64,000 nucleotides of DNA, taken from contig JANQOE010000023.1 in the NCBI GenBank assembly GCA_028279245.1, positions 1-64,000 on the forward strand, read 5' to 3'. This document shows, one piece after another, positions 48,684 to 57,270 of the stretch. Under the pieces are notes generated by a model. That model saw only the letters and a list, made by a program, of their open reading frames with translations. It made no database searches and was not told the origin of the DNA. The number at the start of each line of letters is the position of its first letter. The stretch's first letter is position 1. The stretch is from Alphaproteobacteria bacterium (GTDB taxonomy: Bacteria > Pseudomonadota > Alphaproteobacteria > UBA6615). A program made the position numbers and the translations under genes.

Positions 48684-49013
48684 CTAGTAGATGGAGGTTT
48701 GCGGGCCGGGGCCGCTGAACAGGGTCTGCGCCAGTTGCGGATCGCCCGGATCGACCGGACCCGGGGCAATCGATGCGTCCGGGGTGACGATCTTCGCGTT
48801 GAGCCGCTGAAAGATGCTGGGCGCGAGGTCGCTGTCCGGGAATAGGATCAGGAACTCTTGCAGGGAGTCGATGGTATCGGCGCTGGTCGCCGCCTGGTAA
48901 GCCACCCGTTCCTCGGGGGTCGGCGCGGCCATCGCACTGCTCATGGCGGCGGTCGACACACCGGCCGACAGGGCCATCGCATTCAGGATCTTCCAGAGAC
49001 TGTTCTCAGGCAT
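48684..49013 (-). CDS. Secreted hypothetical protein
   Basis: The 109-residue protein has an N-terminal signal-peptide-like stretch (LNAMALSAGVSTAAMSSAMAAP). A helical segment follows (ATSADTIDSLQEFLILFPDSDLAPSIFQRL) that looks like one TPR/Sel1-type helix pair, as seen in periplasmic scaffolding proteins. The tail is proline- and glycine-rich. I do not recognise a family. It lies 69 bp upstream of phoR on the same strand. Confidence 0.65.
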   Translation of the reverse strand: MPENSLWKILNAMALSAGVSTAAMSSAMAAPTPEERVAYQAATSADTIDSLQEFLILFPDSDLAPSIFQRLNAKIVTPDASIAPGPVDPGDPQLAQTLFSGPGPQTSIY

Positions 49014-49139
49014 CGAGACCGCTCGTTTGGGGGCGCCCGCGCAGTGTAGTTGAGCGGCCGAAAATGCCTTGACCTCTTATGGCTTAGCATCCCTCGAATG
49101 GGTTCTCGGCGGCACTACCCCCTGTGGGAGAGGGTTAAA

Positions 49140-49154
49140 CTAACCATGCCTTAA
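49140..49154. promoter_or_regulatory. CtrA-box-like site CTAA-N7-TTAA
   Basis: One mismatch from TTAA-N7-TTAA, lying 41 bp upstream of the small gene at 49195. A nearby TTAAAC adds to an AT-rich promoter region. Confidence 0.35.
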
Positions 49155-49194
49155 GGCCGCTGATTTAGCCTGGATTCGTCGAAAAACCGCCAGG

Positions 49195-49470
49195 ATGGCC
49201 GCGATGCTGAGCGACAAGGAACTGGTCGCCATGAAGATCCACATGCTGGAATTTCTGGTCCAGCGCCTTTTTTACGAACTGTTCCGCCGGTCCGGCGATC
49301 CGCTGCCGCAAATCCAGAACTACGCCGAGGCGATGCGGCTAAATCTCGAGCAGAATGTGCTGGAAAGCGACGATCCGATCGCTGCTGAAGGCCAAATGGC
49401 GATCAGCGAAATGTTGAACGCCTTCTGGGACACCACCATCGCCAGGGCCCATGTTACCCCGGTTGAGTAA
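49195..49470 (+). CDS. Small hypothetical cytoplasmic protein
   Basis: The 91-residue (or 88 if it starts at ATG 49204, which has better ribosome-site spacing) helical protein contains MLEFLVQRLFYELFRRSGDPLPQIQNYAEAM and MAISEMLNAFWDTTIARA. No signal peptide or known motif is seen. Length and composition suggest a small dimeric helical protein, probably conserved in the order. A CtrA-like box precedes it. Confidence 0.7.
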   Translation: MAAMLSDKELVAMKIHMLEFLVQRLFYELFRRSGDPLPQIQNYAEAMRLNLEQNVLESDDPIAAEGQMAISEMLNAFWDTTIARAHVTPVE

Positions 49471-49502
49471 ACCCGGCGCCTGTCCGCCTCCGCAAAAACA
49501 CG

Positions 49503-49518
49503 GTTAACAATCCGCTAA
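49503..49518. promoter_or_regulatory. CtrA-box-like site GTTAA-N7-CTAA
   Basis: This is the reverse-orientation consensus GTTAA-N7-TTAA with one mismatch, 58 bp upstream of the secreted-protein start codon at 49576. Confidence 0.4.
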
Positions 49519-49575
49519 GGCTTTTTGCCTAGGGTGATCTCACGGGCAACCGCCAGCCCGGTACCAGGAGGTCAC

Positions 49576-49878
49576 ATGTTGAGACTGGCCCTCATCGCCT
49601 TCACCGCGGCCATGATCGCCCTGCCGATGAATGCACATGCGCGCCAAGCCTGCGCCGAACGCGCCGACATCACCAAACGGCTTGGCAACAAGTACTTCGA
49701 ACACCCGGTTGCGACCGGTGTCGCCAACAATGGCGGCCTGTTGGAAGTGCTCAGCTCCAAGGACGGGTCGACCTGGTCGATCATCGTCACCATGCCGGAT
49801 GGCAAGGCTTGCATGTTCGCGGTCGGCCAGCATTGGGAAATGCTGCCCGAGAAGAAGCGCGAAAAGCCGGCGACCTAA
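49576..49878 (+). CDS. Small secreted hypothetical protein
   Basis: The 100-residue protein starts at ATG 49576 after a consensus AGGAGGT (the track start is too early). It has a signal peptide (LALIAFTAAMIALPMNAHA) and a compact mature domain, CAERADITKRLGNKYFEHPVATGV / GSTWSIIVTMPDGKACMFAVGQHWEML, with two cysteines that may pair. I recognise this as a type of conserved alphaproteobacterial periplasmic protein without known function. Its 3' end overlaps the FGGY kinase gene convergently by 4 bp. Confidence 0.78.
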   Translation: MLRLALIAFTAAMIALPMNAHARQACAERADITKRLGNKYFEHPVATGVANNGGLLEVLSSKDGSTWSIIVTMPDGKACMFAVGQHWEMLPEKKREKPAT

Positions 49879-51419
49879 AGCTGCCCGGACGCGAGCCCGT
49901 CCAGCCCATGACTGAGCGGCCGTAAGGCCGCGTAGGCCTGCCGATACACGCCGTCATAAAGCGCCTCGTAGCGGTCGACCCATTCCGGATTGGGCGCGAC
50001 GATCCGCGGCGCCGGCCCCGCAACCGCACGCTGGGCCTCTGTAAGATTCGGATACACACCTGCCGCCAACCCACCAAGAATAGCCGCACCGAGGGTCGTC
50101 GATTCGGTGACCGGCATGACCGACAAAGCGCGGCCGTAGACACTGGCCTTGATCTCCAACAACAGGTCGTTGCGGGCATTGCCGCCGGCCACCCGGATTT
50201 CGGCGGGAATCCCCAACTCCCCAGCGACACCGTCCACCACCAGCCGCGCCTCCATCGCCAGACCCTCTAGGACCGCGCGATACAAGCTGGCGCGGCCCAT
50301 ATGGGGGCGCAGTCCGACAAAGGCGCCGCGGGCGCGGTTGTCGCGATGCGGGCTGCCGGCATGGTGGACATGAGGGACGAAGATCAGGCCGTCTGCCGCC
50401 GGTGCCACGTCGCGACCGCCGGCGATTAGTTCGGCGTGGTCAATGCCGGGCGCGACCGCCCGCCGAAACCAATCGATCGACGCGCCGGAACTGTAGATGC
50501 CGCCGAACATGTAATAGCTGGGCCGGTCGGTGTGCACGGCGCCCTGAGTGTAGCCACGCTCGGCTAGCGCTGGATTGCCGACCGGTGCAGACAACGAGAA
50601 GTACAACGCCTCGGCGGTGCCCATGGAGTCCAGCATGAGTTCCGGCCGCGAGACGCCAAGGGCGACGGCACCGAGGACGTGATCGTGACCGCCCACGCCA
50701 ACAATCGTGTCGCGGGAGAGCCCGGTTGCTTCGGCGGCTTCCTTCGTGACCGGGCCGAGCGCCGTGCCGTTGGCTTGGATCGGCGGATAGATGGACGGCC
50801 GCAGGTCCACTTCGGCCAGCAACTCCGTCGACCAGTCGCGCCGGTGAATGTCAAAGGCAAGGGTGCGCGAGGCGAGGCTGGGGTCGGTGGCGACAACTCC
50901 ACTCAACCGATAGGCAATCCAATCCGCTAGGGGCAGGAAGCGATGGGTCCGCGGCAGCAAATCCGGATGCTGGGCGCGAAGCCATATCAGTTTGCACAAA
51001 CCAAAGAACGGATCGACAAACAAACCGGTGGTGTCGAAGACACGCTGCCGGCCAAGCTGCGCTTCAAGCTTGTCGGCAATATCGGCGGTGCGATTGTCGT
51101 ACCAGGCGATCGCGTTGTGCAGCGGCCGGCCGCTTTCATCAATCAGGACAATCGACTCGCCGACGCTGGCGGCGGCGACACCGGCAACCGGTTGATCCCC
51201 CGGCACGGCGGACGTTGCTTCGCGCAACACGCGGACCGCCGCCTGCCAGATCGCTTCCGGCTCGAACTCGGTCCAGCCGGGGCGGGGCGTTACCGTTGGG
51301 GTGGGAACCTGCGCCACCGCGACCTGCCGGCCGCTTGCATCGAAGATGAGGGCGCGCACGCTGCTGGAGCCGATGTCGACGCCGGCCAGCAACGGCCCTT
51401 CGATTTGTTCGGATCCCAT
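49875..51419 (-). CDS. FGGY-family carbohydrate kinase (xylulokinase/gluconokinase-like)
   Basis: The 514-residue protein (ATG 51419; the track uses a GTG five codons earlier) has the FGGY kinase fold. PHOSPHATE-1 is LLAGVDIGSSSVRALIFDASGR, the acceptor-side region is NAIAWYDNRT with the likely catalytic Asp, PHOSPHATE-2 is GVGGHDHVLGAVALG, and the adenosine region is EIRVAGGNARNDLLLEIKAS. It phosphorylates a sugar or sugar acid using ATP. Sequence is closest in style to xylulokinase/gluconokinase, but the substrate is not determined. It stands alone. Confidence 0.9.
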   Translation of the reverse strand: MGSEQIEGPLLAGVDIGSSSVRALIFDASGRQVAVAQVPTPTVTPRPGWTEFEPEAIWQAAVRVLREATSAVPGDQPVAGVAAASVGESIVLIDESGRPLHNAIAWYDNRTADIADKLEAQLGRQRVFDTTGLFVDPFFGLCKLIWLRAQHPDLLPRTHRFLPLADWIAYRLSGVVATDPSLASRTLAFDIHRRDWSTELLAEVDLRPSIYPPIQANGTALGPVTKEAAEATGLSRDTIVGVGGHDHVLGAVALGVSRPELMLDSMGTAEALYFSLSAPVGNPALAERGYTQGAVHTDRPSYYMFGGIYSSGASIDWFRRAVAPGIDHAELIAGGRDVAPAADGLIFVPHVHHAGSPHRDNRARGAFVGLRPHMGRASLYRAVLEGLAMEARLVVDGVAGELGIPAEIRVAGGNARNDLLLEIKASVYGRALSVMPVTESTTLGAAILGGLAAGVYPNLTEAQRAVAGPAPRIVAPNPEWVDRYEALYDGVYRQAYAALRPLSHGLDGLASGQL

Positions 51420-51490
51420 CAAGCTCCGTTCCACCCCACAGGTTTTCCGGCAGTGTTCCGTGTTCCGCCGGGCGGCACAAGACGCAGGAC

Positions 51491-52405
51491 CTATCGGCCC
51501 GCGCTGTTCCTGAAGAGCGGTGTGCGGGCAACGGCGATGCCGCTTAGAATGAGCCCGAGGGACAGCCAGGTCGCCGGGCCGAACTGCTCATTGAGCAGCA
51601 GCCAGCCCCAGAACGCGCCGAACAACGGGATCAGGTAAACGGATTGGGCGACGAACGTGTAGCCGACCTGGGCAATGAGATAGAAGCGCACGAGTAGCGC
51701 CAGCGCAGTCGGAAACACCGCCAGATAGACCACTGCGGCGGCGGCGCCGATGCCGGGCGAGACGGTCCAAGGCCGGTCGATCAACACAGCAAGCGGTACC
51801 AAGACAGCGGCGCCGCTGATCAGCACCGCGCGGGTCAGGACGTGGGGCCGGTGCGGCCCGCCCAACCGGACCGTCAGAATTCCACCCACGGTATAGGACA
51901 GCGCAGCTAACAGGACGGCGCCGTAGCCCCGCAGCGGCCCGGCTTCGGCAAATCCTGCTTCAGGGCCGACCAACACTGCGATGCCGAGGAACCCCAGCCC
52001 CATGCCGGCGACCTTGGCGGGTGTCAGCCGGTCATCCCTGGTGAAGAAGTGGGCCAGGATCAGGGCGAAGATCGGGCCGATTCCCATCAGAATGGCCGCC
52101 GGGCCACTACCGATAAACTGTTCGCCCCAAGGCAGGAGGAAAAACGGCACCACCGTGTTGAACAGGGTGATCGTCGTAGCCGCGACCCAAAGCCGCAGGC
52201 CGCCGGTGAGGACCGTGGAACCGCGGGCCCGATCGAGGAGCAGACTGAACGCCCAGACAACGGCGGCGCCGAGCAAGACCCGCCCGGCGGCAATGGTAAG
52301 CGGCGGAATCTCGGCCACGGAGATCTTCATCGCCTGAAACGATGATCCCCAGGTCGCGGCAATCACCAGCAGCAGGGCGTAGTGGCGGAGCGAGGGGGTG
52401 ACCAT
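51491..52405 (-). CDS. EamA/DMT-family transporter
   Basis: The protein has 304 residues from ATG 52405 (ATG 52420 is an alternative). It has ten membrane helices in two EamA repeats: YALLLVIAATWGSSFQAMKIS and the second half LAALSYTVGGILTVRLGG to LIPLFGAFWGWLLLNEQFG. It is an exporter of small metabolites of unknown identity and a distant relative of the protein at 25.7 kb. The 200-bp gap before the DJ-1-like gene holds no gene. Confidence 0.9.
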   Translation of the reverse strand: MVTPSLRHYALLLVIAATWGSSFQAMKISVAEIPPLTIAAGRVLLGAAVVWAFSLLLDRARGSTVLTGGLRLWVAATTITLFNTVVPFFLLPWGEQFIGSGPAAILMGIGPIFALILAHFFTRDDRLTPAKVAGMGLGFLGIAVLVGPEAGFAEAGPLRGYGAVLLAALSYTVGGILTVRLGGPHRPHVLTRAVLISGAAVLVPLAVLIDRPWTVSPGIGAAAAVVYLAVFPTALALLVRFYLIAQVGYTFVAQSVYLIPLFGAFWGWLLLNEQFGPATWLSLGLILSGIAVARTPLFRNSAGR

Positions 52406-52605
52406 TGCGACGTGACCCATTCCCACTAACCCAAAGGGCAAAATTGACTTGGGCCAGACCTGCCCCTACGTTGCGCTCGCACCAACTAAACAATCTTCGA
52501 CAGCTGCGCCACCCTTGCCGCGAGACGGGCAAAGGACGCCACAACTCACAATTTGACGCCGCAATCTGGCGGCGCCGGACAGTCAACAACGCGCCGAGGA
52601 GGCCT

Positions 52606-53163
52606 ATGCAACACACCGCCCTGCCCATTGCTATCGTTATCGGATCCGGCTTCGACGAGGATCAGTTCACCCAAGCGCAACGCTATCTGCTCAACGCCGA
52701 GATCCCGGCAAAAGTCGTCTCAGTCGATGGCGGCTTGGTTCAGGGTTGGTATCAAGGCACGTGGGGCCATCACTTCATGGCCGACGAAAACCTGTCCGAC
52801 GTGTTGTCCGCCGACTATCAGGGGCTGGTCCTGATCGGCGGCGCACGCAGTCTGGTGAGTTTGCAAAACAATCCGCACGCGAAGCGATTCGTCCGCGCAT
52901 TCGTGCAGGCGGCCAAGCCTGTCGTGGCGATCGGTGAGGCCGGCATGTTGCTGGTCGGCTCCGAAGTGGCGGCCGGACGCCAGATGGTGCCAGCCGAAGG
53001 CAAGGGCCCAGCGCTCGAAAAAGCCGGTGCGCTGTTGGCCGAAGGCGAAATGGAAGTGGACGGCATGTTGCTGACCGCCGCCAACACTGTAGAAATGGGC
53101 ACGATGCTCGACGAACTGATCGAGATGCTGCGGCGTGCCGACGAAGCGTTGGAGGCCGCCTAA
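52606..53163 (+). CDS. DJ-1/PfpI-family protein lacking the nucleophilic cysteine
   Basis: The protein has 185 residues from ATG 52606 (strong GAGGAGG site; the track start is 67 codons early). The class I glutamine amidotransferase-like fold is clear: GLVLIGGARSLVSLQNN, then FVRAFVQAAKPVVAIGEAGMLLVGSEVAAGR. At the nucleophile elbow, family members have AICHG, but here it reads AIGEAG, so the catalytic cysteine (position 110) is glycine. Deglycase or protease activity of the usual kind is not expected. It may be a structural or chaperone-like paralogue. mmcB follows 17 bp downstream. Confidence 0.87.
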   Translation: MQHTALPIAIVIGSGFDEDQFTQAQRYLLNAEIPAKVVSVDGGLVQGWYQGTWGHHFMADENLSDVLSADYQGLVLIGGARSLVSLQNNPHAKRFVRAFVQAAKPVVAIGEAGMLLVGSEVAAGRQMVPAEGKGPALEKAGALLAEGEMEVDGMLLTAANTVEMGTMLDELIEMLRRADEALEAA

Positions 53164-53180
53164 CCCCCGGGGGGTGACGT

Positions 53181-53648
53181 TTGCCCGGACTGACCGCGCC
53201 GGCGGTAACCGAAACACCGGTTGCCGCCGCCGAACTGACACAGAATGTAACGCGTGGCGTTTGCCGGGGTCTTATTGAGCTTGGCTATTCCGTTCTAACC
53301 GAATTCACGTTGGCGAACGGGCGGCGCGTCGACGTCATGGCGTTGAGCGCCGACGGCAAGTTTCTGGCGGCGGAAGTTAAGGTGACGACAACCGACTTCC
53401 TGGGCGACAACAAGTGGCCCGACTATCTGCCGTACTGCGACGCCTTCTATTTCGCCGTGCACGACGCGTTTCCGTTGGACCTGGTGCCCGACGACTGCGG
53501 CTTGATCGTCGCCGATGCGTACGGCGCGGAAATCCTGCGTCAGCGGGCGCATGGCGCGATCCACGCGAGTCGCCGGAAGGCGGTGACGTTACGCTACGCG
53601 CGCGTGGCAGCAGATCGGCTGCAGGTTACGCGCGACCCTCGTCTTTAG
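53181..53648 (+). CDS. mmcB: MmcB-family DNA repair nuclease-like protein
   Basis: The 155-residue protein has the MmcB fold of the restriction-endonuclease type: LTEFTLANGRRVDVMALSADG, AAEVKVTTTDFLGDNKWPDYLPYCDAFYFAV and GLIVADAYGAEILRQ. The EVK motif is the candidate catalytic core. In Caulobacter it is an SOS-induced protein needed for resistance to mitomycin C. It starts at TTG 53181 after a run of Gs. No alternative ATG gives the complete fold, so I keep TTG with modest certainty. I saw no clear LexA box in front. Confidence 0.9.
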   Translation: MPGLTAPAVTETPVAAAELTQNVTRGVCRGLIELGYSVLTEFTLANGRRVDVMALSADGKFLAAEVKVTTTDFLGDNKWPDYLPYCDAFYFAVHDAFPLDLVPDDCGLIVADAYGAEILRQRAHGAIHASRRKAVTLRYARVAADRLQVTRDPRL

Positions 53649-55099
53649 CCGCCATCACCGTTAGCACGCGCGATTGTCGCGGTGGTCGAGTGACCCGGTT
53701 CCAGCGGCGCAAGTTTCACCTCGCCACCGTAGCTCTGCACGAATGATGCGCCGACCACTTGGTCGACGGTGTAATCGGCACCTTTAACCAAAACGTCGGG
53801 GCGCATCGTTTCAATCAGCGCGAGCGGCGTGTCTTCGCCGAAGCGGACGACAAGATCGACACTGGCGAGTGACGCCAGCACCCGTTCGCGGGCGGCGACC
53901 GTTTGCACCGGCCGGTCCTTTCCCTTCAGGCGCCGCACCGACGCGTCATCGTTGACGCCGATCACCAGCCGGTCGCACGCGTTGCGCGCCCAGGCCAGCA
54001 GCGCGACGTGTCCCGGATGAATCAGGTCGAAGCAGCCATTGGTGAAGCCGATCCGTCGTCCCTCGGCGCGCCAACGGTTGACACGCTCCGCCAACTGCGA
54101 CCGGTCTACGATCTTGTTGTGATCGCCGGGCTGCAGAGCCTCGTCTAACTCGTCGGGGAGCACGGCGGCGGTGCCGACTTTACCAACGACACGACCGGCG
54201 GCGGCGTTGGCGAGACGCATCGCCACCGGGAAGGGCAAACCCGCAGCCAAGGCGGCTCCCACTATGGCAACGACGGTGTCCCCCGCGCCCGACACGTCGA
54301 ACACTTCCTGAGCGACCGTTGGCAGGTGCGCCACATCGCCATCCCGTGTCACGAACGACATCCCGTCCGGGCCGCGAGTCACAAGCACGTTGTTGATGCC
54401 GCAAGCATCGACAACGTAGCGCGCGGCGGCCACCACTTCTTCGTCGGAACCGACTGGCTGGCTGGCGGCGGCTTCCAGTTCCGCCCGGTTGGGGGTGATG
54501 AGATCCGCGCCGCGATAGATGCCGTAATCCTGCCCCTTCGGATCGACAATGACCGGGGTCCGTGCGTCGCGCGCTGCGGCAATGAGATGCTGCAAGACGG
54601 CCGGACCCAACATGCCCTTGCCGTAGTCGGAGATGATCAACGCGCCGACTTGCGGCAGCAGCCGTCGCGCGTGTTCTTCGATCGCCGCATGGGTTGCTGC
54701 CTGCGCCGGCGCCGTCTCCTCAAGGTCGGTGCGCAGCAATTGTTGGCCACCGGCGATGAAGCGGGTCTTGATCGTGGTCGGGCGGTCGGCCTCGTGCAGC
54801 AGTGTGACTTCGCCGGCCAAGTTATCGAGCAGGCGCGCGACGGTGCGGCCTGCGTCGTCCTCGCCCACCAGTGCGATCAATGAAGGCGCCGCGCCGATGG
54901 TTGCGAGGTTGCGAAAGACGTTGCCGGCACCGCCAAGCATCACCGTTTCACGCCCGACGCGCAGGACCGGCACCGGCGCCTCGGCCGAAATGCGATCCGC
55001 GGCCCCGTAGACGAAGCGGTCCAGCATCAGGTCGCCGATACAGGCCACTTTGGCGCCGGCCAGGTTGGCCGCGGCCGGCAAAGCGTCGGGATCCGTCAT
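53645..55099 (-). CDS. hldE: Bifunctional heptose 7-phosphate kinase / heptose 1-phosphate adenylyltransferase
   Basis: The 484-residue fusion makes ADP-heptose for lipopolysaccharide core. The N-terminal PfkB-type kinase (1-~325) has VPVLRVGRETVMLGGAGNVFRNLA and FDVSGAGDTVVAIVGAALAAG with the catalytic Asp. The C-terminal nucleotidyltransferase (~345-484) has GFTNGCFDLIHPGHVALLAWA with the HxGH-type motif and later RPVQTVAARERVLASL. Both active sites look intact. It is monocistronic, convergent with mmcB, with a 4-bp overlap of stop codons. Confidence 0.96.
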   Translation of the reverse strand: MTDPDALPAAANLAGAKVACIGDLMLDRFVYGAADRISAEAPVPVLRVGRETVMLGGAGNVFRNLATIGAAPSLIALVGEDDAGRTVARLLDNLAGEVTLLHEADRPTTIKTRFIAGGQQLLRTDLEETAPAQAATHAAIEEHARRLLPQVGALIISDYGKGMLGPAVLQHLIAAARDARTPVIVDPKGQDYGIYRGADLITPNRAELEAAASQPVGSDEEVVAAARYVVDACGINNVLVTRGPDGMSFVTRDGDVAHLPTVAQEVFDVSGAGDTVVAIVGAALAAGLPFPVAMRLANAAAGRVVGKVGTAAVLPDELDEALQPGDHNKIVDRSQLAERVNRWRAEGRRIGFTNGCFDLIHPGHVALLAWARNACDRLVIGVNDDASVRRLKGKDRPVQTVAARERVLASLASVDLVVRFGEDTPLALIETMRPDVLVKGADYTVDQVVGASFVQSYGGEVKLAPLEPGHSTTATIARANGDGG

Positions 55100-55143
55100 G
55101 ATGCCGGGCTACCCTATGGCATCGCCCAGGGCAAGGTGCGGCT

Positions 55144-55917
55144 TTACGTGCTCAAGAACCGAAAGGACTGGCCCTCTAGTACCAAGCAGGTGAGCCGGCC
55201 ACTGGCGAACGCGCCGGTGTCGATGCCGATGCGGTTGGGCCGGACCTCCGGCTCCGCCACCGGCGTGTGGCCATGCACAACAATCGAACCGTGGGATTCC
55301 TTGCTTTTCAGGAACGCATCACGGATCCAGATGAGGTCGCTTTCCTGCTGGGCGTCGATCGGCACGCCAGGGCGGACGCCGGCGTGGACGAAGAAATAAT
55401 CGCCTTCGCGGTGAGTTAACGGCAGGGCGCCCATGAATTCGAGGTGGGCCGCCGGAACCTCTTGGCGAAGCGATTCCTGGATCTCCGCCAAGCCTTCCTC
55501 AGTGAAACCGAGACTTGCCGGCTGGGCGACCCCGTAACTCATCAACGTCTCCCGGCCGCCATTGACCAGCCAGACCGGCCCGACCTGGGTATCCTCCAGG
55601 AATTTTAGCAGAAAATCCTCGTGGTTGCCCTTGAGGCAGACCCGTTCGAAGCCCGGGAGCGCCGGCTGCAGCAGGTGGTCGAGGACCGCCCGCGACTCGA
55701 AGCCGCGATCGATGTAGTCGCCCAGATAGACTAGGACCGCGCGCGCCGGGGACTGGTTCCGCCGGTCTTCGACAATCCGGTCCTCAAGGGCCCTCAACAG
55801 GTCGAGGCGGCCATGGATGTCGCCGATCGCGTAGACTCGGGTGCCCGCGGGAACCTGCCCCTGGGGCGGCTCTACCGGTTCCGGGCCACGATTGCGGCCG
55901 AAGAGTCGTTGAAACAT
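55144..55917 (-). CDS. Serine/threonine metallophosphatase (PPP-like)
   Basis: The 257-residue protein starts at ATG 55917 (MFQRLFGRNRG). All three PPP signature motifs are there: GDIHGRLDLL, GDYIDRG and GNHED, plus the metal-ligand histidines in FFVHAGVRPG and VVHGHTPV. It is a manganese/iron-dependent phosphatase acting on phosphoproteins or nucleotides. Related bacterial proteins include ApaH and PrpA/PrpB, but the C-terminus (IGIDTGAF) is more PrpE/PP1-like. It lies 45 bp upstream of hldE on the same strand. Confidence 0.93.
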   Translation of the reverse strand: MFQRLFGRNRGPEPVEPPQGQVPAGTRVYAIGDIHGRLDLLRALEDRIVEDRRNQSPARAVLVYLGDYIDRGFESRAVLDHLLQPALPGFERVCLKGNHEDFLLKFLEDTQVGPVWLVNGGRETLMSYGVAQPASLGFTEEGLAEIQESLRQEVPAAHLEFMGALPLTHREGDYFFVHAGVRPGVPIDAQQESDLIWIRDAFLKSKESHGSIVVHGHTPVAEPEVRPNRIGIDTGAFASGRLTCLVLEGQSFRFLST

Positions 55918-55991
55918 GGGCCAGATACTAGAAGGACGCACGCAGGTCACAAACACTCATACGTAAGGGTGCGCCGGCTGCAGCCTGGTTA

Positions 55992-57266
55992 ATGGATTCG
56001 CAAGCTGCCGATACTAAGGTGCTTGTTCCAACACGTGGGGCCTGTATGCAATCCGCCTTGAACCCGGTTGCCGGTCGAGGGACCTCCTCACCAGAGCTGT
56101 TGCTCCAGGAATTGATCAAACGAATCGAGCGCAATCCAAGCGGCCGCAAAGCCATTCACCTCGGCCTGTCGAAGCTCCGCCCCGTTAACCGGCAGCCCCA
56201 TCATGTGCGCATTGCCCACAACACCTTCGAAGACCAGGTGCGCAACCTGGAAGGACAATTGTTCCTGCCGAGCAACGGCGACATCGTGTTCGTCATTGCC
56301 ACTGGCGTGGATCTGGAGGCCATCGACGAGGGCATCCTAAAGATTCGGCACCTGTTTGCCGAAGACCCGCTGATGGAACTCGACGAGAGCCCGGGGACCG
56401 GCGATTTCTGCACCTGGTACGACCTTGACGAGGAGTTCGAGAACTTCCAGAGGTTGGGCCAGGATCTCGCTGCGCAGTTGAAGCTTCGGCAGCATCGCGG
56501 CGCCAACAAGCCCCAGAAACGGATGCGGAAGCCGCTGACTCCGGCGGCGCTCCAGGAAATGGAAAAGGCGCTGGCGCAGGCCGACTTGTCTAGCCTGACC
56601 CGGCAGCAGCCGATCTGCGCCATCAAGGCCGGGGCGGACCCGGTCATCGTGATGAAGGAGTTCTACGTCTCCATTCGTGACCTGGCGGGACAAATCGCCG
56701 GGGATGTTGACCTGACTTCGGACCGGTGGCTGTTCCAGCGGCTGACCCAAACACTGGATCGGCGCGTGCTGTCCCAGTTCGGCCGATTGGAAAAAGGCGA
56801 TACCTGGCGGTACTTCTCGCTTAACCTGAATGTCGCGACGGTGCTGGCGCCCGAGTTTCTGAAGTTCGACGGTGCCCTGCGGTCAGGCGCGCGCGGCACG
56901 ATCAGCATCGAGTTGCCGCCGGCCGATGTCTTTAGCGACGCCTCCGCGTTCGTATTCGCCCGCGACTTCCTGCGGGCCCGCGGCTATCGCGTGTGCCTGG
57001 ACGGGCTCACCCATTTCATCGCGCCAATGATCGACCGGGCGCGGCTGGGCGTCGACCTGCTGAAGCTGCAGTGGGATCCCGAACTGGCTGAGTCGGGCAG
57101 CGAGCTACGCAAGAAAGAATTGACGGAATTCGTCAAGCGGGCCGGTGCCGCCCGCGTCATTCTATGCCGTTGCGACGATCAACGTGCCGTCGACTACGGT
57201 TCCGCGCTGGGGATCTTCATGTTCCAAGGGCGTCATCTGGACGGCCTGGTCGCCGATAAACCCTAA
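55992..57266 (+). CDS. Degenerate EAL-domain-like protein
   Basis: This 424-residue soluble protein has an N-terminal ~250-residue region without known motifs (MQSALNPVAGRG at 56046 is an alternative start). Its C-terminal ~170 residues look like an EAL phosphodiesterase domain that has lost its catalytic residues: TISIELPPADVFSDASAFVF, RGYRVCLDGLTHFIAPMIDR where active proteins have the DDFGTG loop, LLKLQWDPEL and YGSALGIFMFQGRHLD. Neither the EAL signature nor the metal ligands are present. Such domains usually sense c-di-GMP or act by protein contacts. It is convergent with regA. Confidence 0.72.
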   Translation: MDSQAADTKVLVPTRGACMQSALNPVAGRGTSSPELLLQELIKRIERNPSGRKAIHLGLSKLRPVNRQPHHVRIAHNTFEDQVRNLEGQLFLPSNGDIVFVIATGVDLEAIDEGILKIRHLFAEDPLMELDESPGTGDFCTWYDLDEEFENFQRLGQDLAAQLKLRQHRGANKPQKRMRKPLTPAALQEMEKALAQADLSSLTRQQPICAIKAGADPVIVMKEFYVSIRDLAGQIAGDVDLTSDRWLFQRLTQTLDRRVLSQFGRLEKGDTWRYFSLNLNVATVLAPEFLKFDGALRSGARGTISIELPPADVFSDASAFVFARDFLRARGYRVCLDGLTHFIAPMIDRARLGVDLLKLQWDPELAESGSELRKKELTEFVKRAGAARVILCRCDDQRAVDYGSALGIFMFQGRHLDGLVADKP

Positions 57267-57270
57267 GACG

